Below, piece after piece: positions 6,169 to 14,332 of a DNA stretch of 24,796 bases. The number at the start of each line of letters is the position of its first letter. The first letter of the stretch is position 1. This stretch comes from a virus. The stretch lies in the IMG/VR virus record IMGVR_UViG_3300036832_000082, positions 1 through 24,796 of that record. The stretch is one strand, 5' to 3'. The position numbers and the translations under genes are program-made. Below the pieces are notes generated by a model. It ran no database searches and was not told the origin of the DNA. It was given only the letters and a program-made list of their open reading frames with translations.

Positions 6169-6402
6169 ATGCCAGTTGACAATCAACATCAAAAGATATC
6201 TGGATATCGAGATCTTTCTCAAGAAGAGATTGATCTTATGAATGAGTTGAAAAAAGCAGGGAATAATGTAGGAACTATTCTGGAACAGGTAGCATCTATT
6301 CCTAATATTGATCAGAGATGGTTGTCTATCGGAAGAACTGATATCCAGAAAGGTTTCATGGCTGCTATTCGTAGTATTGCCAGACCTACTACTTTCTGCT
6401 AA
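6169..6402 (+). CDS. acb2: Acb2-like anti-CBASS cyclic-nucleotide sponge
   Basis: The 77-residue, largely helical product reads [22 protein letters not shown], a variable helix, then [29 protein letters not shown]. This two-part pattern (GYR.LS..EI.L.N..K near the start; D.RW..IG.T.IQ.G.MA..R.IA.PTTF at the end) is, to my knowledge, that of the Acb2/Tad1-hairpin family. Acb2 proteins form hexamers that bind cyclic di- and trinucleotides made by host CBASS defence, keeping effectors inactive. Tyr13 and Lys28 are spaced like Tyr11 and Lys26, residues I recall as ligand contacts in Pseudomonas phage Acb2. Length fits the family. It sits between structural and packaging genes with its own dyad element upstream. 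The family call rests on memory of the motif; ligand binding is not proven here. Confidence 0.72.
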   Translation: MPVDNQHQKISGYRDLSQEEIDLMNELKKAGNNVGTILEQVASIPNIDQRWLSIGRTDIQKGFMAAIRSIARPTTFC

Positions 6403-6421
6403 CTAGAAGGTTTTCGCACCA

Positions 6422-7000
6422 ATGGCTGTTGCAGTTGACAAAATCAAAGAGCTCCTTGGTAACGGACTCTCTAATGAAGTCGTTGCTACAGCTGTTGGTG
6501 TGCATCCTTCCTATATAACTCAACTTATGTCTGATGAACAATTCTCAGCAGAAGTTGTAGCTAGAAGAACTACTGCTCTAGCTGCTCATACTATCAGAGA
6601 TCGCAGTTGGGATGGAATTGAGGACTCTCTACTCAGGAAACTTGGAGAGTTAGTAGAAAATCACATGATCTACAAAACTCATGATGTCCTACAAGCGATA
6701 AGAGTAGTTAATGGAGCTAGGAGAAGAGGTGTTTCTACTCAAGAGTCTCTAGTCGTAAACAACAACGTTGTCAATCTAGTCATGCCTACAGTAGTCTTGA
6801 ATTCCTACAAAAAGAACTCTCATGGGGAAGTAGTAGAAGTTTCTACTCCTACTGGGCAAACACAGACTCTGGTTACTATGCCAGCATCAGCTTTGATGGC
6901 TAAGCTTTCGGAGCAGCATCAAGGCCCGGAGAATAGGAAAGAGTATGAGCAAATTCGTAACTATCTACCAGAAAGTGATGGAGAGAAGAAAGAGTCTTAG
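6422..7000 (+). CDS. terS: Putative terminase small subunit
   Basis: The 192-residue protein starts at ATG 6422 with AGAAGG about eleven bases upstream. Residues 7-40 (IKELLGNGLSNEVVATAVGVHPSYITQLMSD) form a clear helix-turn-helix. A helical middle follows (about 45-105, with RDRSWDGIEDSLLRKLGELV and VLQAIRVVNGARRRG), then a beta-rich stretch and a charged C-terminus ending ESDGEKKES. Its place just before the large terminase and the DNA-binding N-terminus are as expected for the small subunit, which recognises the packaging site and feeds DNA to the motor. A transcription factor is the main alternative. The 3' end overlaps the next gene. Confidence 0.7.
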   Translation: MAVAVDKIKELLGNGLSNEVVATAVGVHPSYITQLMSDEQFSAEVVARRTTALAAHTIRDRSWDGIEDSLLRKLGELVENHMIYKTHDVLQAIRVVNGARRRGVSTQESLVVNNNVVNLVMPTVVLNSYKKNSHGEVVEVSTPTGQTQTLVTMPASALMAKLSEQHQGPENRKEYEQIRNYLPESDGEKKES

Positions 7001-7190
7001 AGATGAGATTGATGTAGAGGAGATTATACTGCCAGAGGAATTGAAGAGAGAATTGGAAGAAGAGAGAAGAAGGAAGATTGTTATCAATGAATTGAGGAAT
7101 AAGGATAATAGATTTGCTAATGAGAGATTGAATAGGATCAGAGAGCAACTAGAGAAGAAGAGATTAGAAGGATCGGAGAATGACTCTTAG
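6945..7190 (+). CDS. Charged coiled-coil protein between the terminase genes
   Basis: This 81-residue frame overlaps the end of the small terminase gene by 56 bases from ATG 6945 (AGGAAA upstream). An internal ATG at 6978 would shorten the overlap to 23 bases. Its stop lies inside the first codons of the large terminase gene (11-base overlap). The protein is almost entirely charged helix: EEIILPEELKRELEEERRRKI, then RFANERLNRIREQLEKKRLE. Overlap at both ends suggests translational coupling of three packaging genes. It could assist terminase assembly; no family is recognised. Confidence 0.55.
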   Translation: MSKFVTIYQKVMERRKSLRDEIDVEEIILPEELKRELEEERRRKIVINELRNKDNRFANERLNRIREQLEKKRLEGSENDS

Positions 7191-8808
7191 AGAAGATATT
7201 GGGTTCTATGATGATACTCTAGCTCTTTCTAGGAAAGATGCTACTAAAGAGTCAATTTTGCGCTCCGAAGAGCAGATACTACGTCTCAAAAATGAGATAC
7301 TAACAGAAAGTTCAGGCGCCGAATTAGAGTCCGATCCAGAGATAACTAGTGGGAATTTTGACAGACTCCAAATCATAGAAGCTTGTAAAATTGATCTCAA
7401 CTTCTTCGCTGCTATTTCTATTCCAGATACATTTGTTTATCCATTCCCAGCTACTCATATTACTGCTTGGCAGATACTTATAGATGGAGAACAAGATAGT
7501 GAGCACAAATTCTTACAATTTGCTATTGGTATTCCAAGAGGACACGCAAAAACTACACTTCTTAAACTCTTCGTTCTTAGATGTATTCTCTTCACAAATA
7601 GAAGCTTTTTCCTTATTACCTGTTCAACAGAACAGCATGCAATTAACTTCATCTCTGATATCGAACTTATGCTCAACAACTCGAACATCAAAGCAATCTT
7701 CGGAGATTGGAGACTAGGACTGGAGACGAATACTAGAGGTTTCAAGAAATTCGGTTTCAATGGTCGGAGTATTACTATCTTTGGTATCGGAGCAGAAGGT
7801 TCTGTTCGTGGTATTAATGTTGGTAACTCACGACCAGATGTTATTGTTATGGATGATATTCAGACTAAAGAATGTGCAGACTCTATTCTCATGAGTAAAG
7901 CACTTCTTGAGTGGATGGTTGGGACTCTTATGAAGGCTAAGAGTCCAAAGGGTTGTATGTTCATCTTTGCAGGGAATATGTTTGCTGCTAGAGGTAGTAT
8001 TCTTAGGCAGTTGAAAACTAATCCTACTTGGATCAAGTTCATTTCTGGAGCTATTCTTGCGGATGGTAGAGCTCTTTGGCCAGAACATCGTTCATTAGAG
8101 AGTTTGATTGAGGAACTCAATAATGATATTGCTATGGGTCAGGCTCATATCTTCTTCTCAGAAGTCCTTAATGATACCAATGCTGGGATCAATTCTACAG
8201 TCGATTATAGTAAATTCCCTATTTGGCCTTGGAGTAAAGAAGATCTTCCACAAGGAAAATTCCTTCTCATAGATCCTTCTCAAGGTAAGGGGAAGGATGC
8301 AGATGTTATTGTTACTGTTGAAGTCTACGACTCGAAAGTTGGGATCAGAGCAGTTCATGAGGATTACTATTCTCCGGCGAATTTGATCAGGAAAGCTCTG
8401 ATTATAGCTATTCAGTCTGAGATATATTGTATAGCTATCGAAGCAATGGCTTATCAAAGCACTCTCATTTTTTGGTTTGAACAAATCTGTCAGGATATTG
8501 GCATCAGTGGAATATCTTTTGTTCCTATCTACACGAATTCCTACTCCAAGAACTCTCGTATCTCTAGTGCAATCAAAGCAATGCAGACTCGGGAGATATA
8601 TCTTCATGACTCTATCAGAAGTGTTGTTCAGAGACAGATAGCAGATTGGAACCCTTTGAAGAGGGATAACAAAGATGATATTCTTGATGCTATTAGTAAT
8701 GCTCCAAAAGTTGTGGCCGAATATACTTATGATATTATGTGTAAGAGTAATCTCTTAGTTCTTGAAGCCAACAAGGCTGAAGTAGTGGAATTTAATAGTT
8801 GTTTTTGA
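7180..8808 (+). CDS. terL: Terminase large subunit (packaging ATPase and nuclease)
   Basis: This 542-residue protein is of normal length for the family. The ATPase domain has a Walker A-type loop GIPRGHAKTT (117-126) and Walker B VIVMDDI (221-227). The RNase H-like nuclease domain shows its acidic residues at Asp365 (FLLIDPSQGKGKDAD), Glu421 (AIEAMAYQ) and Asp500/Asp503 (KDDILDAISN). It cuts concatemers and drives DNA into the prohead through the portal. Start ATG 7180 overlaps the previous gene by 11 bases. Residues 28-47 are encoded by a dyad-element copy, an oddity placed before the ATPase core where it should be tolerated. Assignment is secure. Confidence 0.95.
   Translation: MTLREDIGFYDDTLALSRKDATKESILRSEEQILRLKNEILTESSGAELESDPEITSGNFDRLQIIEACKIDLNFFAAISIPDTFVYPFPATHITAWQILIDGEQDSEHKFLQFAIGIPRGHAKTTLLKLFVLRCILFTNRSFFLITCSTEQHAINFISDIELMLNNSNIKAIFGDWRLGLETNTRGFKKFGFNGRSITIFGIGAEGSVRGINVGNSRPDVIVMDDIQTKECADSILMSKALLEWMVGTLMKAKSPKGCMFIFAGNMFAARGSILRQLKTNPTWIKFISGAILADGRALWPEHRSLESLIEELNNDIAMGQAHIFFSEVLNDTNAGINSTVDYSKFPIWPWSKEDLPQGKFLLIDPSQGKGKDADVIVTVEVYDSKVGIRAVHEDYYSPANLIRKALIIAIQSEIYCIAIEAMAYQSTLIFWFEQICQDIGISGISFVPIYTNSYSKNSRISSAIKAMQTREIYLHDSIRSVVQRQIADWNPLKRDNKDDILDAISNAPKVVAEYTYDIMCKSNLLVLEANKAEVVEFNSCF
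7260..7320. repeat. Dyad element copy 5, inside terL
   Basis: The left arm is GCGCTCCGAAG, followed by CAGATACTAC. The centre TCTCA-AAAA-TGAGA (7284-7297) is followed by ATACTAACAGAAAGTTCAGG and CGCC. It is read in frame as terminase residues 28-47, with the core split as cGT-CTC. Confidence 0.85.
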
Positions 8809-8836
8809 TTAACTGGATCTAATTGATGCACTGAGT

Positions 8837-8886
8837 GTCTCATACTATGAGACAAAATCAAGGGGATAGTATCGAGATGTCAGGCG
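8837..8886. repeat. Dyad element copy 6, at the portal gene start
   Basis: A perfect palindrome, GTCTCATA-C-TATGAGAC (8837-8853), is followed by GATAGTATCGAGATGTCA and GGCGC (8882-8886). The same 17 bases recur at 15783-15799. The right arm runs into the first codons of the portal gene; the left GC arm is missing. Confidence 0.75.
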
Positions 8887-10991
8887 CTCAAACAGTAACT
8901 CCTTTTCAACCTCCTCCAGGTCTTAGAAATAGACCTCCTGTTGGTTCTACTTCTACTGCTCAGGATACTGGAACAAATGCCTCTTCTACTATCATAATTC
9001 CTGTAAATACTGAGCAACAGACTCAGATAATTCGATCTATAACTGCTTGGCAGAATTCTCAATATACTCAATACTCTCTTCGGACTGAGATGGAGAATAT
9101 TGATCGGATATACATGAGAGAGAAGGATTGGACTGAGGATCAGGTTAAGAGTAGACTTGCTAATAGAAAAGGTGACTCTAGGCAGATCCAGAATGTTACT
9201 GTTCCTATTGTTATGCCTCAAGTCAATTCTTGTCTTACTTATCTATCTGATGTCTATCTAACTGGATATCCAATCTTTCCGGTAGTAGCTGATCCATCTA
9301 ATGAAGATGCTGCTCTTCAGCTGGAGACAATTATCCAGGAGAATGCTGTTACTGCTGGTTGGGCTCATCAACTTGGAATGTTCTTTCGAGATGGTCTGAA
9401 GTATAATCTTCATGCGATTGAGTGTGATTGGAAACAGAGAGCTAATTGGACTGTTCAGAACGATTTGAGTAAAGCAAATAATGCTGGAGCCAGAAAGATA
9501 CTATGGGAAGGGAATGTTCTCAAGAGGATGGATTTGTATAATACTTTCTGGGACCCAAGAGTTCATCCTTCAGAGGTTCATCTGGAAGGAGAATTCATTG
9601 GGTATACTGAAGTCTATTCTAGAATTCGTTTTAAGAAATACTGTAATAGTCTCTACAACATGGCTCCTAAGAGTGCAGTTATAGCTGCTCTTAACAGTCA
9701 ACCAATCCAGGGAGCTATTGGAGCTTCTACTACTGCTCCATTCGGATACTACATCCCAGCTGTAAATCCATATCCATTCTATAATAAGAGTGCGAATATG
9801 GACTGGTTGAATTGGGCTAGTAATACTCCTACTAGTAGAACAGGAGTTAACTATGTCAATGCTTACTCAATTACTACTGTGTATGCTAGAATTCTTCCTG
9901 ACGATTATGGTTTCACTGTTCCTGAGCGAAATACTCCTCAGGTATGGAAGTTTGTTATAGTCAACGGAGCAGTTGTCCTAACTGCAGAAAGACTCACGAA
10001 TATTCACAACTTCCTTCCTATCTTCGTTGGACAACCAATCGAGGATGGATTGGACTATCAGACTAAGAGTTTTGCTACTAATGTCGCAGATATGCAGGAT
10101 ATTTGTTCTGGTCTTTGGAATGGACATATCGCCTCTAAAAGGAGGCTAGTAGGAGATCGTGTTCTCTATGATCCTTCCAGAGTGAACCAGAGAGATATCA
10201 ACTCTGATAATCCTGCTGCTAAGATACCAGTCAGACCTAGTGCTTATGGGAAGCCAATGAGTGAAGCTGTTTATCAGTTTCCTTTCCGGGATGAACAAAC
10301 AGACTCCTTGGTCCAGAGTTCCAATCTGGTTGTTGCTATGGCCAATCTTATCAATGGTCAGAACCCTGCTCAACAGGGACAGTTTGTCAAAGGGAATAAG
10401 ACTAGACATGAGTATGCTGATGTTCAGGGTCATTCAAATGGTCAGAACCAGCAGATTGCATTGAGTATTGAGTATCAAGTTCTTGTTCCTATGAAGGAAG
10501 TTCTCAAACTTAATACTCTTCAGTATCAGGGCCCGAAAACTATCTACAACACTGGAAGAGGTAAGCAAGTTAATGTCAGCCCAGAGGATCTGAGGAAGAG
10601 TGCTGTTCACTTCAAAGTAGCAGATGGTCTCATACCTACTGATAAGATAACTGGGGATGATTTGCTGCAAACAGTTATTCAACAATTTGGATCCAGCCCT
10701 CAACTTGCGGCCGGATACAATATAGCAGACGCTTTTACTTACCTAATGAAAACTCAAGGTTTGGATCTTACTCCTTTCGCTAAGAGCCAAGCGCAACTCC
10801 AATATGAACAAGCTATTCAAGCTTGGCAACAAGCAGCACAAGAAGCTGCTAAAGCTGGAGCTCCTTTCTCTAGTCCACAACCACAACCAAGTCCTGCTCT
10901 TCAACAAGAGATGCAACAGAAACAACAAGGTATGGGTGGAACTAGCAATTCTACTCCTACTACAGCAGCATTGGAAGCAACTCAATCATGA
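8877..10991 (+). CDS. Portal protein
   Basis: From ATG 8877 the product has 704 residues; a GTG at 8835 in the same frame would add 14 residues but would read through the palindrome. AAGGGG (8860-8865) lies eleven bases before ATG 8877. After a Pro-rich N-terminus the body is mixed helix and strand (RMDLYNTFWDPRVHPSEVHLEGEFIGYTEVYSRIRFKKY; IWNGHIASKRRLVGDRVLYDP-like region), followed by a long helical part. It ends in a Gln/Ala-rich coiled tail (QQAAQEAAKAGAP, QQEMQQKQQ). Length and position directly after the large terminase match large podovirus portals, the dodecameric channel for DNA entry and exit and for tail attachment. I rely on context and overall resemblance more than on a diagnostic motif. 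Confidence 0.8.
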   Translation: MSGAQTVTPFQPPPGLRNRPPVGSTSTAQDTGTNASSTIIIPVNTEQQTQIIRSITAWQNSQYTQYSLRTEMENIDRIYMREKDWTEDQVKSRLANRKGDSRQIQNVTVPIVMPQVNSCLTYLSDVYLTGYPIFPVVADPSNEDAALQLETIIQENAVTAGWAHQLGMFFRDGLKYNLHAIECDWKQRANWTVQNDLSKANNAGARKILWEGNVLKRMDLYNTFWDPRVHPSEVHLEGEFIGYTEVYSRIRFKKYCNSLYNMAPKSAVIAALNSQPIQGAIGASTTAPFGYYIPAVNPYPFYNKSANMDWLNWASNTPTSRTGVNYVNAYSITTVYARILPDDYGFTVPERNTPQVWKFVIVNGAVVLTAERLTNIHNFLPIFVGQPIEDGLDYQTKSFATNVADMQDICSGLWNGHIASKRRLVGDRVLYDPSRVNQRDINSDNPAAKIPVRPSAYGKPMSEAVYQFPFRDEQTDSLVQSSNLVVAMANLINGQNPAQQGQFVKGNKTRHEYADVQGHSNGQNQQIALSIEYQVLVPMKEVLKLNTLQYQGPKTIYNTGRGKQVNVSPEDLRKSAVHFKVADGLIPTDKITGDDLLQTVIQQFGSSPQLAAGYNIADAFTYLMKTQGLDLTPFAKSQAQLQYEQAIQAWQQAAQEAAKAGAPFSSPQPQPSPALQQEMQQKQQGMGGTSNSTPTTAALEATQS

Positions 10992-11269
10992 GTAGTAGAA
11001 TAGAAGAACTTGTCAAGGATATTAACATAAACTTCCATAAGCGTGAATTCTCTTCTACTAGAGATGAACATCTTAGTAAAGTTCTCTCTCCACTTCAGAG
11101 ATTTGGTTTGGAAAATTTACTAGTTGAACTGATTGAAGAGAAACTTGGATCAGCAGTTGGAACTGAGAATTATATGTATACTCAAGAATACCTCAGAGGT
11201 CAGATAGAGCTTGTGAAATATCTTCTTGCTCTTGATGACGCTGCTAGAGCCGACCAACCGGGTCTATAG
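10988..11269 (+). CDS. Small head-region protein after the portal
   Basis: This 93-residue frame begins in an ATGA overlap with the portal stop, so translation is probably coupled. It is helical and charged: MSSRIEELVKDININFHKREF, then SPLQRFGLENLLVELIEEKLGSAVG, and EYLRGQIELVKYLLALDDAARAD. No membrane segment or motif is evident. Small helical proteins at this place occur in many podoviruses between portal and scaffold. Function is unknown. The gene stops four bases before the hairpin of dyad element copy 7. Confidence 0.65.
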   Translation: MSSRIEELVKDININFHKREFSSTRDEHLSKVLSPLQRFGLENLLVELIEEKLGSAVGTENYMYTQEYLRGQIELVKYLLALDDAARADQPGL

Positions 11270-11310
11270 TTTGTCTCAAAAAAGAGAATACATATACAAC
11301 TTTTGGGCCG
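11256..11310. repeat. Dyad element copy 7
   Basis: The centre is TCTC-AAAAAA-GAGA (11274-11287). The right arm is ATACATATACAACTTTTGGG then CCG; the left arm is worn (CAACCGGGTCTATAGTTTG). Its left part overlaps the last codons of the preceding gene. Confidence 0.75.
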
Positions 11311-11337
11311 CAAATCAGATAAGAAAGGACTAAACAA

Positions 11338-12147
11338 ATGGCACTTCTCCCAACAATCATGAGTCTGTTTGGATCGAAGAATAACACCCCTGGTCCAGGA
11401 CAAGTATCTAATCCTTCTCCTGGGGAGCAAGCAGCAGGAACAAATCCTACTGTTCCTTCTCAAACAACTCCTCAGAGTAATGGCTCCAATCCTGCTATTC
11501 CAGCTATTCCTCCTGGGGAAGGATCACCACTAGATAAGTTCCAGGATCTATGGAAAGCTGATACTACGGATACAACCAAAACAACTACTCAACCTTCTCT
11601 AGTTCCTAACTTCAATCTCGATCCAAAAGGATTGATGGAAGCAGCAAGTAAGGTAAACTTTACTGCTCACATTGATCCAGAATTGGTAACAAAAGCATTA
11701 GGTGGGGACTCACAGTCCTTTCTAGAAGTTCTAAATCAAGCATCTAGATACGGTTTCGCAGCAGCGACAGCAAGTAGTGGAGAATTGATTAAGAATTCTC
11801 TAAACTCTGCTCAAACAGTTCTCCATGATAATGTGCTTCCAGGTGCATTTAGAGAACACCAAATCTCCCACGCACTAACTCAAAGTAATCCAATCTTCTC
11901 TGATCCTTCAGTAGCTCCTATGTTAGGAATGTTGAAAGATCAGTTGACTAGTAAGTTTCCAACCGCAAGTCCTGAACAGATTGCTGCGACTGCGGCTGAA
12001 TACTTAGGACAAATGTCGAGCAAGATTGTTACTGCTTCTGGTGGTAGTATTCTTTCCAGGGAACAAGCTACTAGAGGTCCTGGTGGATATGGTAGGCAGA
12101 AAGAACAAGATTGGTCGATATTCTTCGATACTCCGACTAGTGGATAG
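11338..12147 (+). CDS. Putative capsid scaffolding or assembly protein
   Basis: The 269-residue protein starts at ATG 11338 with AAAGGA upstream. The first 75 residues are Pro/Gly/Asn/Thr-rich and probably disordered. They are followed by KFQDLWKAD, a helical core (about 95-225, with SSGELIKNSLNSAQTVLHDNVLPGAFREHQI and MLGMLKDQLTSKFPTASPEQIAATAAEYLGQM) and a Gly-rich end with a short aromatic C-terminus DWSIFFDT. A disordered-plus-helical protein just before the capsid gene is the usual layout for a scaffold. The role is inferred from composition and position. Confidence 0.6.
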   Translation: MALLPTIMSLFGSKNNTPGPGQVSNPSPGEQAAGTNPTVPSQTTPQSNGSNPAIPAIPPGEGSPLDKFQDLWKADTTDTTKTTTQPSLVPNFNLDPKGLMEAASKVNFTAHIDPELVTKALGGDSQSFLEVLNQASRYGFAAATASSGELIKNSLNSAQTVLHDNVLPGAFREHQISHALTQSNPIFSDPSVAPMLGMLKDQLTSKFPTASPEQIAATAAEYLGQMSSKIVTASGGSILSREQATRGPGGYGRQKEQDWSIFFDTPTSG

Positions 12148-12220
12148 AAATCAGTAGCTAGAAATCTAATGGAGAGCTCCAGGATATTTTAGCTACTTTA
12201 GTTAGAAAAGGAACAAAGTA

Positions 12221-12919
12221 ATGACTGCGTTTAGGATGACTGGACTCAGGGGTATTATGGGTGAAGCCATTAGTCCTGGGGATAGTGTTCTCTCTGGGGA
12301 CTTGACAGCTTCAGTTCCAACAGTTGGTTCTACTACTCTCACAGCTGCGCAGATTGTTAGTGGGAATATCTTCAGATCCGGATCTGGAGCCGGGTATACT
12401 GATACTTTCGATACCACTGGAAATGTTCTTAATGCACTAGGAGGAAATCTTCCTGGGGGTGCTATCGTCAACGGATTGAGTCTCAAGCTTCGGATTGTAA
12501 ACACTGTTGCTTTTGCTGAAACTATTACTCTTCCAAATGGATATGTTACTGGACTAGGAACAGTAGCATCTGTTGCTGCTTCCACTTGGAGAGACTTTCT
12601 CCTTACTTTCACCAACACTCAACCTCCAGTTAGTAACGTCTGCAATACTACTAGTGGTTCAGCAGTTGTTACTTGGAACCTTCCTGTAGGACAGCCTGTT
12701 CAGCCTATTGGTGTGAGTCCTCTTGCTATTAACATCATGCCTGGTTGTTCAGTTAGTGGACCCGGTGTTCCTGCTAATACAACAGTTCTTTCTGTTCAAC
12801 AAGGTCAGGGTGGAAGTGTTGGATTTACTATGAGTGCCAATGCTACTATTACTGGCATTGCTGCTCTTACCTTCCAGCCTGTTATTACTGTCAACAGTTT
12901 GGGCTCCGGACCTCTATAA
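12221..12919 (+). CDS. Beta-rich head decoration-like protein
   Basis: The 232-residue product starts at ATG 12221, with AAAAGGA eight bases away. After a short N-terminus it shows TLTAAQIVSGNIFRSGSGAGYTDTFDTTGNVLNAL, then GAIVNGLSLKLRIVNTVAFAETITLPNG. This beta-sandwich pattern (AAQ...G...R......DT.......A.......G........N......ETITL..G) is common in small phage structural proteins encoded beside capsid genes. The second half (ITVNSL end, GCSVSGPGVPANTTVLSV) is a further beta domain. It lies directly before the major capsid gene. A decoration or stabilising protein is the best guess; a tail component is possible. Confidence 0.6.
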   Translation: MTAFRMTGLRGIMGEAISPGDSVLSGDLTASVPTVGSTTLTAAQIVSGNIFRSGSGAGYTDTFDTTGNVLNALGGNLPGGAIVNGLSLKLRIVNTVAFAETITLPNGYVTGLGTVASVAASTWRDFLLTFTNTQPPVSNVCNTTSGSAVVTWNLPVGQPVQPIGVSPLAINIMPGCSVSGPGVPANTTVLSVQQGQGGSVGFTMSANATITGIAALTFQPVITVNSLGSGPL

Positions 12920-12960
12920 GTTTGTCTCAAAAAAGAGAATACTTATAGACTTTTTCGGCC
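12905..12960. repeat. Dyad element copy 8
   Basis: The centre is TCTC-AAAAAA-GAGA (12925-12938). CTATAAGT (12914-12921) pairs with ACTTATAG (12941-12948), giving a long, almost continuous stem. The right arm continues ACTTTTTCGGCC; the left arm begins TCCGGACC and overlaps the end of the preceding gene. It lies 29 bases before the capsid start. Confidence 0.85.
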
Positions 12961-12989
12961 ACCAATCAGAAGCAAAGTGAGAACTCTCC

Positions 12990-14213
12990 ATGACTACAGG
13001 TATCTTCAATTCCGGCATGATTACTCAAGATCTTGCTAGGAAGTCCTTCGCTGGTATGCTGACTCGTCTCTTTCCTAATGGTAACAGTCCTCTATTCGGA
13101 CTCACTTCCATGCTCACTTCAGAAACTGCGCTCCAAGCAGAGCATGGGTTTTTCACTAAGACTATGCTCTTTCCTCAGCTAACAATCGGTGCAGCTGCTC
13201 AAACTGCTGTTGATACTATCTTTACTGTTACTTCCAGTGTAAACATTGTTCCTGGAATGGTTATGCGAGTGGACTCCACTGGTGAGAATGTCCTCATCAA
13301 TGGTATCGTCTCTCCAACTCAAGTCTCCGTTCAACGAGGAATTGGTTCTACAGCTGCTGCTGTAATTGCTGGTGGGACTAATCTCTATCAAGTTGGAAGT
13401 GCATTTGAAGAAGCAAGTCTCCGACCGAATGCTTTGGCTATTAATCCGGTCAGGGTTACTAACCTTACTCAAATCTTCCGGAATACTTGGGCTATATCTG
13501 ATAGTGCTCGTGCTACTCAGGTTATTGCCGGTGATACTAATGTTGCTGAAAATCGGCAGGATTGTGCAGCCTTCCATGCAGTTGATATTGAGAAAGCTAT
13601 CTTCTTTGGTCAGAAGTTTTCTGGCACTAGGAACGGACAGCCGTTTAGAACAATGGATGGAATATACTCTATTGTTTCTAATCTGGCTTATTACCCTCCT
13701 AGCTATTCTTCTGTCAATGTTACGGTAGCTGGAGGAACTACGAACTATACTCAGTTCGAGACTGCTTTTGATCCTTGCTTCAATCAGGCAACTGATCCGA
13801 AGGTAGCTAACGAACGAGTTATGTTTGTTGGTGGAACTGCTAAGAAGGTCATCAATAACATTGGTCGTTTGAATGGGACTTACTACATGGTCTCAGGAAT
13901 GACTGATTGGGGACTTCAGTTTGATACTATCAAGATTGCTCGTGGAACTTTCAGAGTTATCGAGCATCCACTCTTTAACACTAATGCCTCCTGGAGTAAG
14001 CTAGCTATTGCTGTTGATCTTTCCTCCTTCTCTCTTGCGTATCTTGGAGATAGAAAGACTCAGAATAAAGAGTTCAATCTGGATGCAGCTGATGTTGCAG
14101 ACAATGGAATTGATGCTGTTGGTGGAACTCTGACTACTGAGTTGACTACAGTTATCAAGAACCCTCCTGCTTATGGAATTATGACAAATCTCACAGCTGC
14201 GGCAGTTGGATAG
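12990..14213 (+). CDS. Major capsid protein, phage SU10-like family
   Basis: The 407-residue product is of normal size for a HK97-fold capsid protein. The segment around residues 139-180 (FEEASLRPNALAINPVRVTNLTQIFRNTWAISDSARATQV) resembles the conserved N.TQIF....(I/V)S..A core that I associate with the SU10 major capsid family (DUF5309-type). That is followed by an AFHAVDIEKAIFFGQK helix and a C-terminal beta domain with YYMVSGMTDWGLQFDTIKIARGTFRVIEHPLF. There is no N-terminal protease-like or delta domain, consistent with a separate scaffold upstream. The ribosome site is weak (GTGAGA), surprising for so abundant a protein, and the dyad element lies just upstream. Confidence 0.85.
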   Translation: MTTGIFNSGMITQDLARKSFAGMLTRLFPNGNSPLFGLTSMLTSETALQAEHGFFTKTMLFPQLTIGAAAQTAVDTIFTVTSSVNIVPGMVMRVDSTGENVLINGIVSPTQVSVQRGIGSTAAAVIAGGTNLYQVGSAFEEASLRPNALAINPVRVTNLTQIFRNTWAISDSARATQVIAGDTNVAENRQDCAAFHAVDIEKAIFFGQKFSGTRNGQPFRTMDGIYSIVSNLAYYPPSYSSVNVTVAGGTTNYTQFETAFDPCFNQATDPKVANERVMFVGGTAKKVINNIGRLNGTYYMVSGMTDWGLQFDTIKIARGTFRVIEHPLFNTNASWSKLAIAVDLSSFSLAYLGDRKTQNKEFNLDAADVADNGIDAVGGTLTTELTTVIKNPPAYGIMTNLTAAAVG

Positions 14214-14235
14214 AAGGATCAAAGACCAACTATTT

Positions 14236-14299
14236 GGGCGCCGAATTTCTTGATACTATGTCTCAAAAATGAGAATACCTATTAAGAATTCCGGCGCTC
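14236..14299. repeat. Dyad element copy 9, the most symmetric copy
   Basis: A 64-base imperfect palindrome centred at 14267.5. It starts GGGCGCCGAATTTCTTGATA, has the centre TCTCA-AAAA-TGAGA (14261-14274), and ends TTAAGAATTCCGGCGCTC. About two thirds of the 32 positions pair without gaps, and more if one base is allowed to bulge near TATG. It lies between the capsid gene and the next. Confidence 0.9.
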
Positions 14300-14332
14300 A
14301 ACAAATCTCTTACCAGAAGGAATTTCTCTCAA

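Noticed and set aside
8158-8607. Leftward frame of 149 codons opposite terL
   Set aside because: It lies entirely opposite the conserved nuclease domain of the terminase and shows no recognisable protein features.
10529-10544. GGGCCCGAAAACTATC inside the portal gene as another element copy
   Set aside because: It resembles one half-site only, with no inverted partner or core hairpin at the right distance; it may be an old remnant but cannot be supported.
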